This document shows positions 55,478 through 64,000 of a stretch of DNA of 64,000 bases, in pieces (the first letter of the stretch is position 1; each line of letters starts with the position of its first letter). The position numbers were made by a program, and so were the translations under genes. The notes beneath the pieces are model-generated. The model ran no database searches. It was not told the DNA's origin and worked only from the letters and a program-made list of their open reading frames with translations. Origin of the DNA: Aradus depressus (Eukaryota > Arthropoda > Insecta > Hemiptera > Aradidae); the NCBI GenBank assembly GCA_963662175.1, contig OY759215.1:12885079-12949078 (forward strand), read 5' to 3'.

Positions 55478-55890
55478 TTTCCTCTCTGTCTGTGTGTCTG
55501 TGAACACTATAAACTCTCGATAGACTGGATGTATCGACGCGAAATTTTAAATGTGAATCCACAATCCAGTAAGGATGACACACAATGATTTTCAGTCAAA
55601 TCGGCCAAAGGGAAAGAGGGGATTAGGGGCGAGGCTTAACACAAAAATGATTAAACTTCGATGTATTGAATGTATCGATATGAAATTTTATATTTAAATT
55701 CAAAATAAGAACAACACCTGTTACGTTTCTGCGAAGACCACTGAAGAGAAGGGGAGGAACAGAAAGAAGAGACTCAACTCAAAAACCCTAAAAACCCGGT
55801 CGATTCGCTTTGAAATGAGAGCGAAAAAATAGTTGATTAATTCGTGCTGGGGAAGTACATTTTCCGTGATTCACCAACATCTTTTTTTAA
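55478..55890 (+). repeat. Family A copy lacking the left hairpin
   Basis: CTGTCTGTGTGTCTGTGAAC, TGGATGTATCGACGCGAAAT, two modules, then GTTGATTAATTCGTGCTGGG GAAGTACATT and GATTCACCAACATC with a T run. Confidence 0.8.
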
Positions 55891-56135
55891 TATCTATATA
55901 ATCCTTTCCCTACTCTTCCTAATCTAATCCAAAAGAAAAATCCTCCAAAACTGTAGATCCGGCACTGATAATTACCTATCAGCTGGCAATTTACAATTTC
56001 TGGATGATGACATTTTACGTTAAAAGACAGCAATCAACTTTACTTATAACAGGAACTGCATCCACACTCACAAACAACAGGAAGACATTTTGTGAAAAAC
56101 ATCGATGTTATATCGATATATATTGTTGGTTAGTT

Positions 56136-56397
56136 TATTTTATCTGGGAGGTAAAATAAACTTAAGCACGCCGTTCTTCGGATGGGACGTTAAGCGATGG
56201 TCCCGAGCCTGTACGATGTCAGGTACTCGTTAAAAATCCCTACCCTAGATGAATAAAAATTTAGGGTAGGCAAAATTTAGGACTCCCACAGTAGAGTCGG
56301 GCTCATGTCCACCAGAGTGACGAAAGAGCGCTCTGGTAGTAGGCGATATGACCTCGTTGTTAAAGCCCGGGCATGAGTCATAAAACCTAACCTAACC
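56136..56397 (+). mobile_element. SINE-1, 5'-truncated copy with 17-bp TSD and CCTAA tail
   Basis: Flanked by TATATTGTTGGTTAGTT at 56119-56135 and 56398-56414. The SINE begins inside its own TAGTTTATTTTATCTGGG segment, overlapping the target by five bases (TAGTT). The tail is AAAACCTAACCTAACC. The head with the promoter is lost, so this copy cannot be transcribed by its own boxes. A clear case of 5'-truncated target-primed insertion of a SINE. Confidence 0.92.
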
Positions 56398-57025
56398 TAT
56401 ATTGTTGGTTAGTTACAGAAGTTTGCTAGAAAAAGCGGTAAATTTGAAATAATTAAAAAACCGTTAAAAAATCGAAAATAATCGACTTCTGTAAAAAATG
56501 AATGGCATATTCGCGTTCAGCACATTACTTTCATACACTAAACACAAAGAAATACACATAAATATTTTTGTTACGTAGTGTAATGTATGGTTGGAGATTA
56601 GTTGGGCCAGCCGCCGCAGCTAATGCTGAGATTGCTCCACTCAGCAGCTGTACACCAAGATGATTATTATAATAATCGTTTTATGATTATAACATAGTGG
56701 TTTAATATTAATTAATACAGAGGCTTTCATCCTAATGCCTTATAAAAAACCCATACATTTAACTGGTTCTCCATTAGATGTCCCGTATGGTTCACCAATT
56801 GTAATCATTTCCTTAGTATATTATTTTTATTATCTCATTAATATAGATTCGCTTGGCTGTCAAAAGTGCCGCGACTATAGATTCAGCTGTTTTTCTCTAC
56901 GGATTTTCTTTACGAGTTTTCCAAAATATTTACCCTCCGTTTTACTTTTTTTTACAAAGAAACTTAACCATAGAAATTCTTTTTCAAAAAAAACTGTCAT
57001 GTGTCCGAATACATTTCTGCGATAT

Positions 57026-57353
57026 TATGACTCATGCCCGGGCTTTAACTACGAGGTCATATCGCCTACTACCAGAGCGCTCTTTAGTCACTCTGGTGGA
57101 CATGAGCCCGACTTTACTGTGGGAGTCCTAAATTTTGCCTAAATTTTTTATTCACCTAGGGTAGGGGTCTTTAACGAGTACCTGACATCGTACAGGCTCG
57201 GGACCATCGCTTAACGTCCCATCCGGAGGACGGCATGCGTAAGTTTATTTTACCCCCCAGATAAAATAAACTAAGTGCCTTGGTCGGGTTTCGAACCCAC
57301 GATCTTGAGCTCAGAAGACAATCACGCATACCACTAAGCTACCGGCGCCCTCG
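57026..57353 (-). mobile_element. SINE-1, full-length copy
   Basis: Minus strand: head GGGCGCCGGTAGCTTAGTGG, box B GGTTCGAAACCC, complete body with CCTCCGGATGGGACGTTAAG, GGTACTCGTTAAAGACCCCT and CAGAGTGACTAAAGAGCGCT, end CATGAGTCATA. Short tail. No clear TSD. The plus-strand frames 56735-57142 crossing it are not genes. Confidence 0.92.
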
Positions 57354-57396
57354 ATCTGTTTCGATATGTTGAAAAACTAATAATATAAATAAAAAA

Positions 57397-57742
57397 AAGT
57401 GATCGGTGGTTCACCGGCTGTGTACTTATCCAACATGAAATAATCTATTATGTTTTCGCTCTCCCTCCAAAGCAACTCGACCGTTTGGGTTTTAATTCAA
57501 TATTTGACTTACATAGTGGTTTCTGAATCTAAGGAGTTATGTCGGTATTTGAGTCTACCTCCTTCCCTGGAACCGATTTTAATTAATAAGTGCCATCCTT
57601 ATGAGGTTTTGAAATATAATATAAAATTTTATGTTGATACATTCATTATATCGGCAGTTATTAGAATTTGTGAATTGAGCTCAGCTCTGGTTACCTCTCC
57701 TTCGGCTGATTCAGGTGAAAATTCATAGGTGTCGTAAATATT
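57397..57742 (-). repeat. Family A copy, diverged
   Basis: GATCGGTGGTTCACCGGCTG, TATTTGACTTACATAGTGG, GTGCCATCCTTATGAGGTTT, ATTATATCGGCAGTTATTAG. Two modules; the left end is missing. Confidence 0.75.
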
Positions 57743-58065
57743 ATGTTAAAGTAAGAGGTCTCCCTCCGGATAAGTGAAGTTGTTTCAAGTAGATGATTCT
57801 AGAGATTTACTGAAAATTATGATAATTTTGGAAGAGGATAATTTTGGAGACATTACCCAGACCCGTGTAGTAACTATTTCTGAAAACTAAATTACTTCCT
57901 GACTATTCATTATTAAGATATACTCTAGAGCTGTCATTATCCTCCTCTTTTATCCCCTTCGACGTGGATTTTCGTAAAGATGATTTTTTAATAGTAACAA
58001 TAACATTTATTTCCGTTGAACCAAAACATGGGAATAGGATACGTCATAAAGATGTATACAATAAA
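57743..58065. other. AT-rich stretch, nothing supported
   Basis: No repeat or protein-like frame recognised. Confidence 0.35.
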
Positions 58066-58215
58066 TATAGCAAACTTATTTTTTGAAATATTGTCTATTC
58101 CACTAAAGATGAACTCACTAGTTCATAACTAGACCTGACGATGGTGTGAGGCCGAAACCGGTAGTTTTATAAATATCTTTAGTACAATAATTCAAAAAAT
58201 AAATTTGTTTTATTT
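58066..58215 (+). mobile_element. Penelope-like repeat with a complete hammerhead core (H4)
   Basis: CTGACGA at 58135-58141, T, stem II GGT/GCC with a short loop, GAAA at 58154-58157, palindrome ACCGGT at 58157-58162 and A17 at 58163. Stem I begins C-G, A-U, G-U, A-U. The outer flanks CTTATTTTTTGAAATATTG and its imperfect complement (CAATAATTCAAAAAATAA) can pair around the core. Predicted cleavage after 58163. Confidence 0.6.
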
Positions 58216-58315
58216 ATTTATTACAAATTCCACAATATGTCCGCGTTCCTCAACTTAGAAGTTAATAAATATAGCCTATAAATTAGATACATAAACAGAT
58301 ATTAACGAGTAAGAA

Positions 58316-58378
58316 CACTTAATTGATTAATTCGTGCTGGGAAAATGCATTGCCGGTATTCGTGATAGATTTTTTTCT
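58316..58378 (+). repeat. Family A right-end fragment
   Basis: AACACTTAATTGATTAATTC GTGCTGGGAAAATGCATTGC CGGTATTCGTGATAG with a T run; only the last about 60 bp remain. Confidence 0.7.
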
Positions 58379-58775
58379 ATTATATTTTTATTATAGACAC
58401 AGTCTGGTTTGTCTTTGCTCAAACAGAGGACACATGAGGCAATATTGTTGTATTGAAGAGAGGCTGGTCGAGATTGGGGATTGTGGAATGATGTGAAAAA
58501 CGAGACTGTAGGTTGGACTGGATTCGGGTATATCTGTTGATGGAACGTGGCTAATGATGAGTCGAGGAGATCTGGAGTTCACGGGGGGACACGTCCAGGG
58601 ATCAACTCTCTCCTGTTTATACTGGAATATTTACCTTATCACACCCGTCGACATGTTTACAGAGGGCTGCTGCACACTCCAATGGAGGACGATAAAACGG
58701 CCGCAATTAGATGACCCTCTCATCACATTTATAGCCATTAGATCCGTCATATCTGCACTGTATGTCAAGCCGTGC

Positions 58776-59178
58776 AATCACGATATAGATAGTTTCGATG
58801 AGGGTTTCCTTCAACGCTGTTACTGAATATATCTAGGTTCAATACAATAGTAGTAGATTTTTTTGTCGGCGGTCGATGGCAAGAGACGCTGTTCAATTAC
58901 GTTCTAGGTAGTTTTGATGAGACTTTTCTTCATCGCAGTTAGTGAGTATATCTAGGTTCAATACAATAGTAGTAGATTTTTTTGTCGGCGGTCGATGGCA
59001 AGATATGCTGTTCAATTACGTTCTAGGTAGTTTTGATGAGGCCTTTCTTCATCGCTGTTAGTGAGTATATCGATGTTCAATAATATTGTAGTCGATTTAT
59101 TTTTCGGCGTTCGATGGCAAGAACGCTGTGTAATCACGTTCTAGATTAGTTTTGATGAGCCTTTCCATCATCGATGTT
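58776..59178 (+). repeat. 119-bp tandem repeat, about 3.3 copies
   Basis: The motif TAGTTTYGATGAG occurs at 58790, 58909, 59028 and 59147, exactly 119 bp apart. Each unit also has GTTCAATACAATAGTAGTAG and GTCGGCGGTCGATGGCAAGA. The two middle copies are nearly identical and the outer ones diverged. Frames through it are not genes. Confidence 0.9.
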
Positions 59179-59665
59179 AGAACGACATTTGTAGTCATGT
59201 CGTCGTCTCTCAGCGTCGCTTGTAGATGTCTCATATGGGTTCCCTTGGCCATTAGCGCATCCCTGTATACAGAGCACTCCTCCAAGTTGGGACTGACTTT
59301 GAGAGGTGAACTGAGACAATGACGTTTAATAGTATAGTTTTGGTAAGATTTCCCCTGTGACCAGCGCACACACTCTTGTTACGCCACTGAGTTGAACTAT
59401 TGTATAACAGTTAAGATATGTGAGTTGGTTTGGACAGGAGGGGTGCATGTTGGGAAGTGGGCCGCAGGGGAGCGCTATATCCGTGCTGTCAACTGACAGA
59501 CCAGTGGCTAAATACAGTTCAGAGACCATCCAGTCTCCAGATTTATATAGACGTTCCAGTCCCCTCGCCAACCAACACAAAAATAGCCACCTTTTTAGAT
59601 CTCTTGCAAACATTCCACCAAAATGTTTCTTTCTTATAATTAGAGAACCCAATTATATATTACAT
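59179..59665. other. Non-coding stretch, nothing supported
   Basis: Overlapping open frames on both strands at 59326-59719 have no family. A terminus-like CAGTGGCGTAACAAGAGTG lies on the minus strand at about 59372-59390. Confidence 0.3.
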
Positions 59666-59667
59666 GG

Positions 59668-59893
59668 ATGGGACGTTAAGCGATGGTCCCGAGCCTGTAC
59701 GATGTCAGGTACTCGTTAAAGACCCCTGCCCTAGGTGAATAAAAATTTAGGGTAGGCAAAATTTAGGACTCCCACAGTAGAGTCGGGCTCATGTCCACCA
59801 GAGTGACGAAAGAGCACTCTGGTAGTAGGCGATATGACCTCGTAGTTAAAGCCCGGGCATGAGTCATAAAACCTAACCTAACCTAACCTATTT
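59668..59893 (+). mobile_element. SINE-1, 5'-truncated, CCTAA tail
   Basis: Starts GGATGGGACGTTAAGCGATG, with a complete body and the end GCATGAGTCATAAAACCTAA CCTAACCTAACCTA: three to four telomere-type units, the longest tail in the window. No tRNA head. Confidence 0.92.
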
Positions 59894-59979
59894 TTCAGAG
59901 CTGAAAATGACTTTATCTTAAAGATTTTATCAATTTAAACCATCTTTATTAGTAATATTCATTTATCTTCTATTATTTA

Positions 59980-60010
59980 TTTTAAATATATATATATATA
60001 TATATATTAT
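59980..60010. repeat. TA microsatellite
   Basis: (TA)n run separating two SINE-1 copies. Confidence 0.85.
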
Positions 60011-60012
60011 TG

Positions 60013-60250
60013 AGGGCAGCACGCCGTCCTTCAGACGGGACGTTAAGCGATGATCCCGAGCCTGTACGATGTCAGGTACACTTGTTAAAGACCCCTCCCT
60101 GCCCTAGGTGAATAAAAATTTAGAGTAGACAAAATTTAGGACTCCCTAGTAGTCTCGAGCTCATGACCACCAGAGTGACGAAAGAGCGCTCTGATAGTAG
60201 GCAATATGACCTCGTAGTTAAAAGCCCGGGCATGAGTCATAATAACTAAC
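60013..60250 (+). mobile_element. SINE-1, 5'-truncated
   Basis: Starts GAGGGCAGCACGCCGTCCTT. The GAGGGC may be the first bases of the head joined directly to the body. Complete body and end GCATGAGTCATAATAACTAAC. The tail is ACTAA type. Confidence 0.9.
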
Positions 60251-61886
60251 TATTATTCATCTCATATCGGTTGGTATTTGGAGTCATACACACTTACTAT
60301 CGGATCTGTAGGACAGTTATAAGTGGAAGTTGAAAAACAGGCTGCTCAGACAGAAATATCTACATATAATGTATTTATTAGTGCACACAAATGTAACAAA
60401 AAGTTTAAAATATGTAAAATACAATTTGTTGAAATCAATAATTACATATAACCAAACCAAAAAGTGAAAAATGTTCATTTTATAAGATTTTCAAACAAAA
60501 AGAAACGTCCATTATAAGAGCATTCTACTTCTACTGAAATAATGGGAGCATTCATATATCAAATTTTCTATTTCCGTTAGCTTTAAATTAACCAATTTTT
60601 TATTGACCTGATTCCCACTGTGAAGCTTCCTTTCAGATGTATATCTTTTATAACGGTATTTTTCCCAATACATCTTTCGATTTCTCTCTGAACTTCTTTT
60701 AATTTTTCAAACAGATTCGTTCAAGACTATACTGTCAACTTGTGACATATTTTGAGCTTATAGTATTTTTTTTATAGTGTGCAAAAAAAAAAATTGAATT
60801 CGCAGAGAGAATAAAGTAAGTTTCCGTTTGCTATTAACTCCTTATTTTTCTTCCTTTTTGAAGTGTAATTTCATTACTTAATTATAACAGGACGTTTGAG
60901 GTAGATGCAGCGTTTTCCCTCTCCAAAACGCTAACGAAAAATTGTAACATTCTTGACGCCCAATGAGCAGACTGCGCATACTTGTGCTCATCATTCACTT
61001 TTCATTTTACTCATTGTATATACATATTATTTTGTTTACTTAATTTGATAAATAAAAGAACTTTATAATCTGTTAATTTTTTTATATACTCATTCATTGT
61101 ATAGAGACATTTTACTTTTTTTTTTTATCCTTTTTTCTTTCTTACGTTTACTTATCACATATTTCCATTTATTATTTATTATTCATCACTGTCATCAAAC
61201 CTATTTGTTTTATTTTTTTCCGATTGTAAATATGCATAATAATATTGTTAATTAAAAAAATAAGATTTTTTAGAAGTCAAAATTTAATCAGATCGAAGTT
61301 AAACATGTGACATCTTCATTTCGAATTTCATCTTTCAAAAATTCAAAAGAACAATTCATTCATTTCGATTTCTGATATACTGATATGGTAGGTTTTATCT
61401 GGGTTCAGACACCCATACGTAGGGATTCTTCCGAAAGAACCAAGGAAGTAATGCGGTTTTTTTTTAAGGTGAAGAAAATTTCTCTTGGAATGGTGGGCTG
61501 GGAAAATAAGGGTCTGTCGTTAGTAGAGGGGTGGGGAGGGGGAAGCGGAAATTGGGAAAACCTCTTAACAACTCTCGACACTAGAATGGAAGACCAAGTT
61601 TGTGACAAGGGCTTCTGCCAACTTTCTTATCCCACTATTTCTTTAATTATCTATTAACATCCACTTTTCTCCAGGCAAAGAGATCAACGCTAACCAGAAG
61701 GGATCACAACAAATTGTCTCAGAACTACAATGATTTAGGGTCCATCTCTAGGGAGAAACAACAAATAAAAACGGGCATTTTGATCTTATAACTCTTCAGG
61801 GAAATGTGGTTGACTAGAAACCATCATTGTCGACGTCACCACTCTGAATAGGCGTTTTAAATTGCCGGCTATGCAAGAACTAAATT
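60251..61886. other. AT-rich stretch, nothing supported
   Basis: Long poly-T/A tracts. Open frames at 61385-61657 on both strands are purine-rich and unsupported. Confidence 0.4.
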
Positions 61887-62157
61887 AACTTGAAAGAAAT
61901 AAAACTTGTTTATTTATGGTATTGTCTAATTTCACCAACTATATTTACATGGGAGTACTTTCGGTATTTCTACCATCCTCAGCCAAAAGCATTAGTCTTA
62001 TTTCTTATGCTTTTGGCTGAGGATGGTAGAAATACCGAAAGTACTCCCATGTAAATATAGTTGGTGAAATTAGACAATACCATAAATAAACAAGTTTTAT
62101 TTCTTTCAAGTTCATTTGAATTATTTCACAATATCTCTGCAATAATGTCAGTTTTCA
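61887..62157 (+). mobile_element. Hairpin element with a hammerhead motif in each arm (H1, second copy), 13-bp TSD
   Basis: Arms 61887-61995 and 62004-62114, loop about 8 nt, then a unique 43-bp tail (62115-62157) homologous to 51059-51015. Flanked by CAAGAACTAAATT at 61874-61886 and 62158-62170. The right arm has CTGAGGA (62017-62023), GGTA-GAAA-TACC, GAAA, AGTACT and C17 at 62046. It is in opposite orientation to the 51 kb copy, and the shared tail defines a consistent element end. Confidence 0.88.
62006..62056 (+). ncRNA. Predicted type I hammerhead ribozyme, right arm of second H1 copy
   Basis: Same core as at 51.2 kb with no change in conserved bases. The distal stem I helix is weaker (TATGC against GTAAA). 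Cleavage expected between 62046 and 62047. The mirror copy is on the minus strand at 61982-61953. Confidence 0.6.
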
Positions 62158-62209
62158 AGAACTAAATTGTTACAATTGTCATGTGACTCCGTATTTTCGG
62201 GTTGCAGAT

Positions 62210-62348
62210 AGACGGGACAGAAAAAACTTCGAATACAAAAAGAATATAACGTCCCAGTTCAAGGCTCTACAAGTCGTGGACACCGACCAGACAATTGTTA
62301 GACCCGTGTATGCAATAACAAAGAACTTTATAATTCTGTTATATTCAG
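62210..62348 (+). CDS. Exon-like open frame with splice sites
   Basis: Acceptor TTTTCGGGTTGCAG before 62210, donor TTCAG/GTGACC after 62348, 139 bp. The frame reads RRDRKNFEYKKNITSQFKAL, QVVDTDQTIVRPVYAITKNF, IILLYS. Protein-like but unrecognised. It lies 40 bp beyond the hairpin element and near a hAT transposase tail, so it could belong to a transposon or a host gene. Confidence 0.33.
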
Positions 62349-62507
62349 GTGACCAACTATTTTTTTTTATAAAAGGAGTACGGTTGAAATTTCATTGGAT
62401 ATGATGACTGGGGTTGTGAAAAAAGTCGCAACCATTCGGCTATATATTCTAAAAAATGAATAGAAATTGAATACTTTTATATAACTACATCATTTTAATT
62501 CTTGAAG

Positions 62508-62804
62508 TCATATTTTCATTAGTTCTGAATTTTCTTCTAAGAGCGCACTTATGTCAGAACAACTTGCGTCCCGCATGTTGAACTTTACCGTTAAAACTGC
62601 AACTAGTGTTTCTGCAGATAATTGTGATTTTTCACTGCTCCAGTAATCATTTACAAGGGAAAATACCCTGTCCACAGCAGCATTAGTGCCGGTGCAACAC
62701 ATTGCAAATTCAATTAATAATTTCAAATTTTTGTGATGAATATAATCTTGTTTAAAGTGTGAAAATATTTCTTCCCATCTTAAATATTTATTAATGGAGC
62801 ACAA
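62508..62804 (-). pseudogene. hAT transposase C-terminal dimerisation domain fragment
   Basis: Minus strand, 98 codons to a stop at 62508. LKLLIEFAMCCTGTNAAVDR VFSLVNDYWSSEKSQLSAET LVAVLTVKFNM is the hAT dimerisation signature (T/S-N-A..ER.FS..N..... ..L..ET....L..K.N). Only the C-terminus is present. Upstream, where the BED finger and RNase H-like catalytic core should be, the sequence turns into the minisatellite. There is no ATG; the frame is open at its 5' side. Confidence 0.85.
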
Positions 62805-63470
62805 AGGAGTACAAAATACTGCAAAGGAGTTAGTATTGGAGTACGGTTTTTAAAAGGAGTACAAAATACTGCAAAGGAGTATTATTGGAGTACGGTTTTT
62901 AAAAGGAGTACAAAATACTGCAAAGGAGTATTATTGGAGTACGGTTTTTAAAAGGAGTACAAAATACTGCAAAGGAGTTAGTATTGGAGTACGGTTTTTA
63001 AAAGGAGTACAAAATACTGCAAAGGAGTATTATTGGAGTACGGTTTTTAAAAGGAGTACAAAATACTGCAAAGGAGTATTATTGGAGTACGGTTTTTAAA
63101 AGGAGTACAAAATACTGCAAAGGAGTTAGTATTGGAGTACGGTTTTTAAAAGGAGTACAAAATACTGCAAAGGAGTATTATTGGAGTACGGTTTTTAAAA
63201 GGAGTACAAAATACTGCAAAGGAGTATTATTGGAGTACGGTTTTTAAAAGGAGTACAAAATACTGCAAAGGAGTTAGTATTGGAGTACGGTTTTTAAAAG
63301 GAGTACAAAATACTGCAAAGGAGTATTATTGGAGTACGGTTTTTAAAAGGAGTACAAAATACTGCAAAGGAGTTAGTATTGGAGTACGGTTTTTAAAAGG
63401 AGTACAAAATACTGCAAAGGAGTATTATTGGAGTACGGTTTTTAAAAGGAGTACAAAACTCCCTAAAGGA
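62803..63470 (+). repeat. 49/50-bp minisatellite with higher-order structure, about 13 units
   Basis: Unit AAAAGGAGTACAAAATACTG C AAAGGAGTA TTATTGGAGTACGGTTTTT. Two variants: L (50 bp, GTTAGTATTGG) and S (49 bp, GTATTATTGG). L starts at 62830, 62978, 63126, 63274 and 63373, so the order is LSS-LSS-LSS-LS-LS, a 148-bp higher-order unit three times and then 99 bp twice. Units are otherwise nearly identical. It abuts the hAT fragment on its left. Confidence 0.93.
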
Positions 63471-63537
63471 GTAGAGTTGGTCACCTTAGTTATATCATCT
63501 AATATCATACATTCTAACGTTTTTACAATGAAGTACA

Positions 63538-63712
63538 GCGTGCTTGCCTACTGTGCTCAAGTCTTTAAGCTTGTCTGTAGATTTTTCTCAGGGAGTTAAA
63601 AAAGCGATGGTCCCGAGCCTGTGAGATGTTTATAAACTCGTTAAAAACCTCTACCCCAAGTAACTAAAACTTAAGTAAAATGTTAGACTCCCACAATAGA
63701 GCCACACCAGGA
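63538..63712 (+). mobile_element. SINE-1, diverged copy
   Basis: GCGTGCTTGCCTACTGTGCT CAAG resembles the head. Then GCGATGGTCCCGAGCCTGTG, AACTCGTTAAAAACCTCTAC, GACTCCCACAATAGAG. Head boxes are unrecognisable and the 3' end is missing. Confidence 0.7.
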
Positions 63713-64000
63713 TTTGAGAGCCAATCAGCCTTCGCTCTTTCTCGAAGGAGACGGTCTTCACATAATAATAATTTCCAAAAATATTAGATTATGTACTAGA
63801 ATTTGGCATCGTGATCTCCTGTTGTGATCTCACGAGAGACCTGTTCCATTTTCTAATAATTTTGTTTGTGATTCTAGATGCAATACAAGCTGTTCCTCGA
63901 ATTATTGAGAATTTCAGTTCGGACTTCTGCACTTAATGGTACACTATTTTTGTTATATGTCTTTTCAACGTAACTTTCAGTATTTTCAAATTTATTAATT
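63713..64000. other. Non-coding stretch to window end, nothing supported
   Basis: No repeat or protein-like frame recognised. Confidence 0.35.

Noticed and set aside
56735..57142. 135-codon plus-strand protein
   Set aside because: Its C-terminal third is antisense SINE-1 sequence.
62803..63470. CRISPR array
   Set aside because: Direct tandem units with no unique spacers; eukaryotic context.

Overview
This window looks like AT-rich, gene-poor, repeat-dominated nuclear DNA of an animal, most likely an arthropod. The reasons are many decayed non-LTR retrotransposon reverse-transcriptase (RT) fragments, tRNA-derived SINEs whose 3' tails are short runs of the arthropod telomere unit TTAGG/CCTAA, a hAT transposase tail, MITEs, and Penelope-type repeats with hammerhead-ribozyme motifs. 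A crustacean such as a copepod is possible, but the species cannot be fixed from sequence alone. There is no sign of bacterial operons, rRNA, CRISPR or an intact protein-coding gene. The only host-gene candidates are exon-like open frames near 29.5-31.8 kb, 39.6 kb, 49.6 kb and 62.2 kb, all of low confidence. Strand, family and repeat labels below (SINE-1, SINE-2, family A, family B, H1-H6) are mine.

Layout. 0-10 kb: a family A repeat crossing the left edge, AT-rich unique DNA with a GC-richer patch near 3.3 kb, degenerate hammerhead-bearing repeats at 5.5-6.1 kb, a hAT-MITE end, an exact 107-bp tandem duplication, and a jockey-like RT fragment at 8.4-9.0 kb. 10-20 kb: short and full-length SINE-1 copies (10.3, 13.9 kb), a full family A element (15.5 kb), a jockey-like RT tail (16.3-16.5 kb), a LINE-like 3' end (16.6-17.0 kb) and a SINE-1 copy with a triplicated 142-bp internal unit (18.1 kb). 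20-29 kb: family B repeats, a large inverted repeat (22.8-23.6 kb), a MITE (25.0 kb), paired poly-G repeats (26.1/27.0 kb) and SINE-1 copies. 29-40 kb: an RT C-terminus, the exon-like cluster, a palindrome built on SINE heads (32.6-32.9 kb), a Ser/Leu-type SINE (34.1 kb), a LINE inserted into a SINE (35.0-35.8 kb) and a SINE carrying an AT minisatellite (37.0-37.4 kb). 40-50 kb: two MITEs, a family B copy, three LINE fragments at 43.3-45.7 kb, and an RTE-like RT fragment abutting a family A element at 48.0-49.4 kb. 50-64 kb: two near-perfect hairpin elements with hammerhead motifs (51.0 and 61.9 kb), another hammerhead at 58.1 kb, a cluster of SINE-1 copies (54.0-60.2 kb), a 119-bp tandem repeat, and a hAT transposase tail abutting a 49/50-bp minisatellite with higher-order structure.

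How the parts work together. The window records retroposition. SINE-1 copies carry pol III box A/B heads and were presumably mobilised by a LINE with a matching 3' tail. LINE fragments show 5' truncation, poly(A) and target-site duplications (TSDs). The strongest unusual system is the set of Penelope-like hairpin repeats, in which each inverted arm carries a complete hammerhead core with a loop-less palindromic stem III. Such an RNA could both fold into long double-stranded RNA and self-cleave. All functional statements are inference from sequence pattern; no search or folding program was run.
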